A stretch of 64,000 nucleotides of DNA, from the NCBI RefSeq assembly GCF_017654505.1, contig NC_054552.1, positions 30,354,915 through 30,418,914 on the forward strand, written 5' to 3'. Each line of letters opens with the position of its first letter. The stretch's first letter is position 1. The notes under the pieces were generated by a model. It was not told where the DNA came from and ran no database searches. It was given only the letters and a program-made list of their open reading frames with translations. A program made the position numbers and the translations under genes. This document shows, in pieces, positions 53,181 through 64,000 of this stretch. The DNA is from Polyodon spathula (lineage: Eukaryota > Chordata > Actinopteri > Acipenseriformes > Polyodontidae).

Positions 53181-56100
53181 TTCAAACTTTCAGCTCTCCA
53201 GATGAGAAAACCCTTCCTGTAATCCACCAGTCCCCCAAAGACAGGCTGTGCTACCTGCTGACATGAACCCTCATCGGAGTGTGACAGAGACCCCCAGTGG
53301 GATGAATTTAACTAACACAATTACTCCAATCAGAGTCCTATTGACCACCTCTTAAAGGGGAACAGCAACAATGCAGACACTGTGCTCGTGATGTGACCAC
53401 TGCTGCAGAAGCAGTATACACTACAATAAAAATGTACAAGGAAAAAGGACAGATACTCAGGGCTTATTCTATCTTTCTATAGATAAGAACAAATTGAGCA
53501 CAGTATATTTTAACTAAACAAAAATACATTTTCATAAGGGTATATCTGCAGTACAACTGCTAAATGTTTATATATATCGCTTTACATTGCCAAGGTGCTT
53601 TACAAAAGTAATACAACCGTATTTGGAAAGTTGAGCACAGGCAGTACACTGAGCAATTGGACTGAAAATGATTTGTGAGAAAACACAGGACAAATGTGGA
53701 ACAGTCCTGTTTTTACACTGTTCATTCCAAATGGAATCTCTCAATAATCTTTTAGAATATTGAGCTAGGGCAATGAGCCATCAGCAGTCTCAGTAACCCA
53801 TGCAATAAACCCATCGCTTCTGACCTGTTATATTATCATGTCACTGTCATTGATTTCATGATCTTTAGGGTGAACTGAGCCTGCTAAACTCTAAACGAAA
53901 ACCACTGGGGGAGGGGGGTGGGGGGGAGTTACAGAATAATAAGCGCCTTGCCCTTAACTAATACAGACATGAATCCAGAGACTATTGAGTCATCTCGTAA
54001 TTACATGTTTGCAGAGTGATTCTCTCTTGTACAATATGTCTCTGTTAATGGTACAAATGTCTTAAGATCTCAGCATATTGGTGGGTTTTTTAAAAAAAAA
54101 GAGCACCTGCAACATTATTGCCATTGGCTGTATGCAGAGAACACATTTAGACAGACTTTTAATTACTGTTCATGGCAGAGATAGTAACGGCACAGTTATC
54201 AAATGCCCCCTCTTGGAAGTTACGGCTGAGGCTTGTTAACAATGTATGATAATGTGCCAGATGTTCATCTGCCTTCTGGCTTTACACTGCAATAGTTTAG
54301 AGTACGACAGAAGGCATGTCAGTCTTAAACTGGGCTTTATAGAATTTTATAGGCACAAAACATTAAACTAAAATGACCCTTGGGGGTGCTATAGTATATA
54401 ATGCATTACCTATAATATCCTACACTCTGGGGAATACAAGTGAAAAACAGCTGGAAGAATAAACACATATTTTTGTGCAAGCACATATTATCTGTACAAC
54501 AGACAGCTCTGAATTTGCCAGAATAACTGATAGTTTACAAACACTTCTTAAAAGCTGCTAGAGGAAAGGGTTTGGCGTAGTGGGGTGATAGCTTTTCACC
54601 CAGGGTTTTGAATCCGAGTCAAAAGTGAAATAATTTCTCAAATTTGGTGACATCACAAAACCATGGATCAATTAATACGAAGACTGAACTGCTGCCTCAC
54701 CCCCCGAGAGCAGCCAAAAGAGAGATAGGGCAACTGTTCAAACTCCTTAACAACACAGATAATGATGCTATGTCTTGCAAAATGTCAATACGCACCATTC
54801 AGTTAGCTGCTGGAAACTTGTTAACCTGTTAAAAACCGAGTTGCTTTAAGATAAGAGCGATTTTACTGCAGTAGCAGCTATGGTACAATAGGTCACAGGT
54901 TAATCACAGTTGTAGTTTGAAGCACTCTTGAGAGTAATTTAATTAACAGCAGCCTTTTTCACAAAGGTCAGTCTGAGAATCAGACCCACGGGTTATACAA
55001 GTGCCTCTTATCTAATGCAATACAAACACCAAAGAGAAGAGGTGAAAATGAGGAGAAGAAGGTGATGCAGACAGAACCATAAAGCGCAATTCATATCAAG
55101 GTATGATAAGAAAAAAAAAATCAAATTACGTTATATTGTTCCATTTTGCAGTGATGCGCAGAATAATTGTGTTTGCTGTGGATCACAAACATCACCTAAA
55201 GGTCTCAATCCATAGACATTAAAACCAGATTATATCAGTGACTAACACAACAAGCTATTAGCTAGTCTTATGGGCATTGTTCATGAGAATTTCAATATTG
55301 TGTGGGTAATTCATTTAGAGAAAAGTCATTACAGATTCTTAGGAGACTAGTTTCATGGTTTTTATTGCTTAATTACAGAGTTACCAGCTTGGAACAAATT
55401 TACAGTTACCACAGTACTGTCCAGAACCCACAACAGAGTTGTGATAATACCAGTCACTGGACCTCTTTAGTTTTTTTTTTAATCATTGTGTATTAATCAG
55501 GTTGCTAATTTCATACTTTCACACTTAGGTGCCAAGAAGAGCATTTTAATACTGTTACTACTAACCAATCTCTTCAATGCGTGTTCTAGTAAACACAAAC
55601 ATAATACTCCTGTTAATTTCTTTTGAATCTCTATTTCCAAATACATTTATCTATAATATAATATAATGTATATTGGACTGTTCTGTAGCTGTCTTTTAAG
55701 GTTTCCTGCTCTTTGTTTGTTTAATGGCTTATAATCTGTTTTTTTTATTCTATTGCACAAGCTTAAAGGGCTGGCTACACATTGAGATAAATTGATTTGA
55801 AGTTTATTGCTGCTTTTATGATATCGTATTTTGGTATAAACAAGTTGATGACAGTTTTTGTTTTTAGTGAAAGTGTTGTTTTTTGTGTAAACTGTAACAT
55901 GATTCCAAGGATGTTAATCAATGCAGGGAAACAAGTTTGTGCACAGATAACACTGCACCATTGCCTTGGCTGTAGAGCTAAGCTAACACCACAGAGTTTT
56001 AAATAACTATTTGCAAAATCGTTTATTTTACTTAAACTGACAATGTATAGCTGTAATGTTATAACAGCCCATTACAAATGTCAGTCAGTCTGAGTTTAAA

Positions 56101-56493
56101 TGAGTTTACCTGCCCCATTGACTTAATTGTGCGTCTCCTGACTGATTGCAGTCAGACTGCCTGTCTCAAGCTTCACAAGCGCTTTAAAAAGAGATGATTT
56201 CCAGCTTCAATTTTACAATAAAAACAACAATAATAAAATAATTTTAAAAATATTTACATTATTAAGATATATGTAAAGCGTTACAGTATGTATTTACTAT
56301 ATGTTTAAACAATATCCAAAAACAGACTTTCAACCTGTATGACAGTATAAGTTTTGTCCTGCCATCTGTCTTAACTATTTCTGCTTGAGGCACAGTAATT
56401 AATTTGTGTTATTTGCTGCTTGCCTGTAGAATGGTGACCAGGTTGAAAAAGGAAACTAAGTTTTAGCCCATAGTAGGCCCGCTGTCGTCTCAC
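53181..56493. other. tmc3 upstream region, no gene seen
   Basis: Mostly AT-rich DNA. It contains one SINE-like tRNA-derived segment (54565-54620). No coding exon is recognised. The tmc3 promoter is expected near 53181-53400, but no clear TATA or other decisive motif is visible. Confidence 0.5.
54565..54620 (+). mobile_element. tRNA-like (SINE head) segment
   Basis: TGGCGTAGTGGG at 54573-54584 fits a pol III box A, and GGTTTTGAATCC at 54604-54615 fits a box B with near-tRNA spacing. No cloverleaf is complete and no poly(A) tail is evident. A fragment of a tRNA-derived SINE is the best reading. Confidence 0.35.
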
Positions 56494-56572
56494 CTGACCT
56501 GTTCTGTGAGGTCTCTCATGCAAGCACTGGTGAGCCTCACTCCTGGTTCCGAGCTCAGATCAGATGAAATGC
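56494..56572 (-). other. orphan exon candidate
   Basis: The minus strand shows a CTGCAG acceptor, a 79-nt segment open in one frame (reading SSDLSSEPGVRLTSACMRDL) and a GTGAGA donor. It is more GC-rich than its surroundings. It is 3.4 kb upstream of the tmc3 start and could be an untranslated or alternative tmc3 exon, or part of a non-coding transcript. No protein similarity is recognised. Confidence 0.3.
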
Positions 56573-57218
56573 CTGCAGAAAGCATCAACAGAGAAAAAAA
56601 AAAGAACATAAAACAAATATAAGAAAATATAAACCGTAACCCATAATCCAAATGAAATATTGATACAGGCAGTGAAATGCAATGATGAAGCTTTTGAGAA
56701 AAGGGGCTAAATTTTATTTTATTTTATTTGTATTATTTATTTGGCTAGGTGCAATAATAGACAATCCACACTGGCTTCTTATTGACGTGTTTCAGCATCC
56801 AACACGAGAGTTTTGAAATGCAGATGGCTATATAGATGAGTACAGGCAAGTACACATGTAAATAATACTCAAATGACACTTCATTTTTAATGCTGTTAGG
56901 TATATTGTGACCCCAGATGGTCTTGTGCTATGGGGCTTCTCAAAACGACATTCATCATCAAATGCTGCAGCTTTTCATCGCTCCTTGATCACAGGCACGT
57001 TCCTAAAGTCAAGAAAACAGCCAGAGTTCTACTGCTATATGAAGGAGGTGTGAGTCTGTATCAGGGAACAGCTGAAAGTCTTTAAAATGACCTTGTGGCA
57101 AACACCATGTAAAAGGCTGTTTCTGTTCATGATGCATCCCAGCTCAGAAATCTGTGGGTAGTCTGTTTAACTACCTGTTTATGTATGAATTCAATTATTT
57201 TACTCAGCCACATGCACG

Positions 57219-57339
<121 letters not shown>

Positions 57340-58731
57340 ATTACACTTGTATGTAAGCGCTGTGCATGCTCCATAAATGCAGAACAGGTCTCAGTTTCAT
57401 TCATTCTCTCTTGTACATCACTAAGAATAGGTTTTCCCTCTCGAAACACAGTCTATTAAATCAAACGAGTGGGAATCTCCTTGGTTACTTGAAAAGCAGC
57501 ATTCATTCCTGATGGCATTCATGTTCTGTTGCCAGATGGTACTGTATGAAGTATTTGCAAAACTGTTCACTGATAGCAGGCAGCTCGATGGGTAGAACTA
57601 GGTGCCCTCCTAACTCAATGCACTTGCATGATTTTAGTTTTTTTTTAACACATTATCTGACCCCTAAATAGAGAAAGCAGATTCCTGGGTCAGAAGTTTA
57701 GTGAGCGGAATAACTCTTCCACACAATCAAGCAGAGGAGAAATGAAGTGGTAAGTTGTGATAAAAACCAGCGCGGGGCTGCTGAATGATGACAATCACCT
57801 CAGTAAATTCAATAGAAGGTGTTATCTAGCAATAAAGAAGAAGCTGAGGCAGGAGATGATGACTTTACGCTGAAATAACTTCTACACTGAAGCAAAGCGA
57901 GAACCCATGCATATTAACATATTTTAAAGGTCAATGAGAACACAGTGCCAACAAATATTAATATCCTTCAAGGAAAGTGCATCAAGAATTTTAATATGCA
58001 GCAAATATGATTTTTGGCAGATTTATTTTCTTTCTGTTTATCTAATACTAAATGCACTGGTGATCGTAGTAGAATAGTCACATAAGAAAGAACTAAGAGA
58101 TGCATCTGGAGTAACAGACAGCCCTCCACCTCTCCAGTATAAAAACCTGGACATCTGATAATTTCCATGTTATATACTCCATGTTCCCTCTTGTTTGTTG
58201 TTTAAGCATTTCTTTTGGTACGATCAGTGTTAGACCTTGAAATTCTTCACACCCAAGCATCAGCTATACCATAAAACATGAAATACTGGCAGTGTCTTAT
58301 GACTAAGACAGCTGTGATGTAATAAAACAGAAAGAAGGTGTGAGACCTGTATTGCACTGAAATGTGAACACCTATTTTTATAGGGTTCTTCATTGTGAAC
58401 AAGGGAAAGGGGTTGGGTTTCTGCTGTACAGTATTGTATGTCAGTAAGCAAGGTCACTTCTATAAAAAGTACAACAGATGCTATTAGGGCTTCAGTATAT
58501 CAGTAATGGAATCCAGTTTTATAGCATGACTGGCATTTCCTATTAAACATTATTTACTATTATTGCATTTTTTGTTATATAGCCTTAAGGTTTTCTATTT
58601 GCTATAGAATAAAACCCGATTATATCTAGCAGGGCAAGCTATGTCTAAAATCGCTGAATGATTGGACATAAATGAAAGATTCTAGTAAAATACAACATTA
58701 CCTTACAAACCTAATCATTATCATTATAACA

Positions 58732-58831
<100 letters not shown>

Positions 58832-60191
58832 TATATATGATCTTTATTTCTCTGCAATATCCTCAGCTACATGACCCTGAAAACTCCTGAGTCATGTCTC
58901 CTTTCTATCCAGCAGCATCAGTCCTCAGCCGCAGATCTCAGGCTGCCTGGGTTACATCATTGTTACTGGAATGAGACGTGCTTTCCCGTCAGTGAAGAGA
59001 TTTTCATATAACTTACATCTGAAATGAAGCAAAATGTAATTACAATTTCCTGCAGTCACCTAAGTAAATAGGTCGTGAAAGAGCAGTGCAGCAGTTCAAT
59101 AACGACACAGATGAAAAAGAAAGCAAAACATGTACCGCTGAGCGATGAAAACTACACAAGGGGGTACTCAGGGTTCACATGCCAGGGGTCACAGGGTCAA
59201 GGAGGCTTCAACAAAAACTAACAGTCCTGATATGGTACTAAAAAATAATAGCTCGTAAATGATCTTTAAACAAACAATTTTTATAGTAACACCAGCAGCT
59301 GCATTGTATCCTTCCTGAAAATACCATTTCACTCGCTAATTGTAGGAATATTAATACTGTACAGAAGAAACTGAGCACAAACTATGCTCACCTTTATCGG
59401 TTAATAGCATATATAAGAATCTACAAGCAATTTTTTTGAGGGGAAACATTTTGCATGCGTACCTGTCTCACTAAAATCATAATCATAAACAACACTAACA
59501 AAAACAACTGGAAATGGTCAGCTAAAAGAAATATTATATCTAATTACAAACCCTGGACAGTTTAATTGAGGGAGCAATTTTAAGTGGTTTGTTTCAGAGT
59601 TTAAAGAATTACACCTAACCATTATCGAAAGGTTTTAATAGCATAATTAATAACACAGAGTTTATATAACCACTAATAACAGATCCCTAAACTAAAAAGT
59701 GTGTTATCCAGTTTTATAAGCACATTCTTCACATAAATGGACAGTGTATTTTGTTCTTAGTGAGATGGCATTATTGCTGAATAATGACAGGATAAGTGCA
59801 TATAATGATATAATGAAATCCTACATGGTCATAACGACAAAATAATGTGCTCCTAAGTGCACATACCCAGCTGAGTATAATATGTTGAAACCCCAACATA
59901 TCAAATAAAACTGTCAGCAGCAAACACACTGACAGTTCATATCAGTAATACAGTATATATAGACAAAAAGCATGTTTTACTTCTAAAATACCTCATGCAT
60001 GTACTTCAGTAAGTATTGGCATAACAGAGGCAGACTATTACTACCATTCATAACCCTGCTGTATTGCAAACATCTTCCTACCACTGCATTTAGTGATGTT
60101 AATAAAGGGGTCAACGAATATTGTGCGGCAGTCAGAACACATGCAATTTGGTCAAGGAAAAAAGAGTATAAAAAACAGACTTCCATCTTTA

Positions 60192-60398
60192 CACGCACAA
60201 TCTGATCAGGTTCAAGCTATCCAAGGAATCGATTTCAAAACCCTCTATACGTTGGCTAGGGTTTAAATCACATTCATGCATAGGTTCAGAAGCATTGGTT
60301 TCTCGAAAAACCTGATTGACTTTGGCACGTTCAATTACATCAATTACAAAAGGAGTGATACCTTGTCCAGTAAATGAAGATCCAGCACCAAAACACAC
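60192..60398 (-). pseudogene. protein-like segment, unidentified
   Basis: The minus strand is open for about 69 codons with ordinary protein composition, containing GAGSSFTGQGITPFVIDVI and ECDLNPSQRIEGFEIDSLD. It is preceded by a possible TTGTAG-like acceptor and followed by a stop near a GTAAAG. I do not recognise the family. It may be an exon fragment of a transposon-encoded or captured gene. It has no start-to-stop gene structure of its own. Confidence 0.3.
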
Positions 60399-63300
60399 AA
60401 CCTACAGACCTCGGACTTTTAAAAGGAAGAAAAGGATTACGCTGCCATCTTGTGGATTAAAGTACTGCCTGCAGTTATTTTTTTTTCCTGGTGGCTATGT
60501 TATACAATATAATGCAGCTCACTAAAACTGTATGTTTAGGTTTATGGTGCAATAATACTAGATTAGTTCGTAAAGCCGAGGAGACGCTAGTCTACACGTT
60601 GCTAGAAAATGTAGAATAAAATGTGTTGCTTCTACATTGTTGCTTCAAATTTCAGGGACGCTATTCTACAGTATGTAGAAATAGATAGAATGTTGATGAA
60701 CAATGCAGAGATGGTATTTCCTAGCAAAGTTCATTGGTGTTTTTTAGTGTCCACATAATTTACCAGTAGTGTTTTTCCCTCAATATAATAAAATAAAATT
60801 TCCCTGACAGTGGAAATATATATTTTTTGTTGTTATTGTTGTTAATTGGAGATATAAATATGACCTGATGTAAGGTTGCAAGGTCTTATGGGACTCCAGA
60901 GCTCAAAGCCACTACAGAGACTTCCTAAAAGGTCTCATGATTTTTTTATCCACAAAGATCAATACTAGATGATCCATGCTTGCTACAACATGTCAGAGAC
61001 TTTTGTTTTCTGTTACAAGAAAAACATGTCCTTTTATATAGCAATATCTATTGTTTATTACATTTAATGTGAGAATGAAATATGGAATCAGTATTGCTCC
61101 CTAGCAGTGCGTACAATTAGCGAACTGAAAAAGCCATCCAAAACTGATCGGAAAATGACCGTGAATGTGAATGTAGCTTGTTTCTAAAAAAAAAAGAACT
61201 GGATATGAAATAAACCTTACCAGTTCTAAAAAAAAAAAAAAAAAAAAAAAAAACTGCACAGCTTGAACTGGCAATTGGTTAAAAAAAAGAGAAGACAATT
61301 TGGTTATTTTAGTACTATCAGTAACTGTACTGTATATGGTATTCTCTATTTTGAGACTTATACTTTCCTCCAACTAGTGTGGGGTCAGTATTGGGGCACC
61401 AAGCCCTTCATCCAACATTATATTTACAGGAAATATTGATTTGGCAGTAATTTGTTTTAAGCAATGTACATGTCCTATACTGTACCTCTGATCTGTAAAC
61501 AAAATGATGGTGTGTAGTCTGTGTTTGTGGTTTTAACCTGAACAATACACACAGACCTTATTTCCACTAAGCTCTCTTATAATAGGGTGCTTGGTAAATA
61601 TTGTTGAACAAACCAATATAATTGGAACAAGGTGGATTTATATCAATGAGAAAACCCCAATTGAGTTCTGCTGTGAAATCTGCTGTGTTAGCAGATGACC
61701 CATTCATTTCATTGGCCTAAATGAAGTTACACTGTTAAATACTACTCAGCATGCAGCACATACCCCGCCCGTCCCTGAGTGACGACTCCTGGGTGCATGT
61801 AATGTTTAGGCAATAAATAACAAATATTGACACTCTATTAAATGGAGCATCAAAGAAAAAGAGTTGCCTCTGTGGAAACCCTTTGAAACCCTATTCTATA
61901 CTCATTATGAATACTGGGCCGAATGGCTCTTAAAGCCATGTGGCAGAAATGTGTCCCCCCTAAAGGCTAAGGATCATGCCGTTCAAATGTACTGGAACGA
62001 ATGCATCTGGCAGCTCAGGAACTTCAGCTTTCTCCAACCTGCTTTGATCCTGCATGTTGTTAAATGAGTAAGTCACAGTGTACTATATTTAATTAAGATT
62101 ATTGAAATGGTTTTTTTAGTTTAGTGAAACCTTGAAAAAAGACGATACCACTACTGTTGTAATTCACGCGCACTGGGTTGCAAGAGCAGTTAAAACACTT
62201 TTATTCAAGCGAGTTTTAATACAGCTTTTAACGTACTTCTTCAACGCAATGAAAGTATTCCTTTTCTTTTCCTTTAAATCTTTTCATGTTTTCGAAAGCT
62301 GTTTTACATCGATCACGTGCAACACCTTTTAGTCCCCCAAGATTATATTATGCATGACGTTAGATAGTTTCAATAAACACCACTCTCCTGACCTGCTAAT
62401 GCTGCTGCTACCCCTCAGGAATTCTGTGACTCACAGGGTTCTATTAAAAAGAGAAACCATGGCATCTGCTTCTGGTTTCTAACGTTAGATCTGATACAGG
62501 AAGTGGGGCTGGAAGGCATTACCCATCCATCCAAATTCTAAATAAAACAAGTTGCAATGTTCTGTTATTTGGTCCTGGGCCTCTCTCAAATACCCAGGGG
62601 AGCTTGTTTGTGACCCTCCAAACTCACTTCACTTGTGACCTGTGCCCAGATTCATATGTGAAAGACAGCAGAGGCTAAAAACTGGCCTGTTTCTCCTTCT
62701 GTAATGCCAGTCCACTTACAGGCAGCATTGTTCATTAACATGATAACATTTCTTGGGTTTTCAGATACAAACTGATGTTTTAATTAATAAAACCTATTAA
62801 AAAATGTGTAAAGTAAAGTTAATACTGGAAATGCAATATAATCTAATACTGTTCATGCAATAGAATAATTCATGATACAGGTATAACTCTACATGGCTTG
62901 CAGATAAGTTTAGGATCGATTTCTTGGCCATGCACATATAACCCACTTGTTAATCATTACATCTCATGATTTATAGTTAATCTATTTAGCTGATGACGCT
63001 GCATTTCAAAAAGTCACCAAGTCGCTCGGAGGTAAAACGAAAGTATCCTCCTAAGATCTACAGTATATATTATACGCAAATATAATCCAGCTTCCTTGTG
63101 ATGTGCAAGTGCTATTCGCATGATAATGCAATTTAAGGGATATTTGGACAGTATACACTGTGTGCACAAGGTGGCAGCAGAGAGCTTGATAAGTAAGACA
63201 AAGCTTAATAGTTTCTGAAAATAGTTTGTTAGGACAGCAGACTGGTGGAATGGTAAATTGATGCCACAGGTATAAATATATTCTGCTCTTGGTAAGCTCA

Positions 63301-64000
63301 TATCCATATCCATAATGCATATGTGATATCGGGATCAGTCACTGTGTTTCAGTGTGGGTCCTGTTAATAAAATACAGAACCAAGAGTCTGATGTGGGCTT
63401 TGATGAGCTCCTGCATCTTTTCTTCTAGCAGAAGAGTTACACAAGAGCTACCATATGTCTGAAAAGCCCAAAGAGAACAGATGGCACTTGCAGGGTCATG
63501 TAAGACAAGTTCATTTTTTTTAGGATGCCAGTGGCATGTCACCCACACACAGCAGGGGGTTGCATTCGTCATGTTTTCACTGGAGAGAGCACATGCCAGT
63601 CAGCTTTCTGGAATGCTTTGATATGCACCTTTGATATCAATAGTGACACCTGCAATAAGGTTTGAACTGTAGTCTTTTCATTCCCTGGCAGAAAACAAAA
63701 CCTACATTCGTATTCTTTTTCTTATCCTTCTTCTTCTCAAGTTGTCATAATTGGGCCCTGTGGTGTGTCTCTGTTAAGACTATTACAGGTATCATTCAGG
63801 TGCTTTTACCCTGAAAATAAGTAAATAGATTAATTCATGAAAGCAGGAAAAGTGAACACACATGACCTGCTGTGTTTCACTCTCAGTAGTTATTCAGTCA
63901 TTCCTTGCTTTGCTGATGGGATACACATTCTTGTAGATGCTGCGCACATTTAAAAAGTAACATATTAGTATAAGAATGTTGGTTTAAAAAAAAAAGCCTA
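60399..64000. other. non-coding region, no gene seen
   Basis: AT-rich sequence with a poly(A) run at about 61228-61252. By synteny MEX3B would be the next gene, but none of its KH or RING coding sequence is present in the window. Confidence 0.5.

Overview
The window is genomic DNA from a vertebrate, most likely a ray-finned fish. All four protein-coding genes are split by many short exons with GT-AG introns. Their products align residue by residue with vertebrate proteins, and the introns are full of long CA/TG, AT, CT and AAT/ATT microsatellites plus relics of Tc1-type and MITE-like transposons. The gene order cfap161 (+), il16 (+), stard5 (-), tmc3 (-) is the order I recall for human chromosome 15q25. 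A non-teleost fish such as a sturgeon, paddlefish or gar is possible, but that is inference.

Layout. 1-3080: non-coding, possibly distal 3' sequence of the gene upstream (TLNRD1 by synteny). 3080-3248: compact candidate cfap161 promoter with a palindromic E-box, a CRE half-site and an RFX X-box. 3249-6421: cfap161, 7 coding exons, about 316 aa, an axonemal protein. 6422-13688: intergenic DNA with a SINE-like element, an AT array, an 8-bp minisatellite and a second X-box-like site. 13739-29756: il16, 21 coding exons, about 1495 aa, a multi-PDZ scaffold whose C-terminal PDZ corresponds to the secreted cytokine IL-16. 29757-32972: tail-to-tail intergenic region with a Tc1 transposase relic. 32973-35803: stard5 on the minus strand, 6 coding exons, about 211 aa, a START-domain sterol/bile-acid carrier. 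35804-37730: its upstream region, with inverted AAT/ATT arrays and ZNF143-type motifs. 37731-53114: tmc3 on the minus strand, 22 coding exons, about 1127 aa, a ten-helix TMC channel-like membrane protein. 53115-64000: non-coding upstream DNA with CA arrays, one orphan exon candidate at 56494-56572 and an unidentified protein-like segment at 60192-60398.

The genes are not an operon and have separate roles: cilium structure, immune/neuronal scaffold and cytokine, lipid transfer, and a mechanosensory-type membrane protein. The most notable points are a fifth, N-terminal PDZ domain in il16 that is absent from the human protein as I recall it, the lack of the mammalian caspase-3 site before the cytokine domain, a class I PDZ-ligand C-terminus on tmc3, a GC-AG intron in tmc3, and X-box motifs upstream of cfap161 and il16. 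I found no novel multi-gene system.
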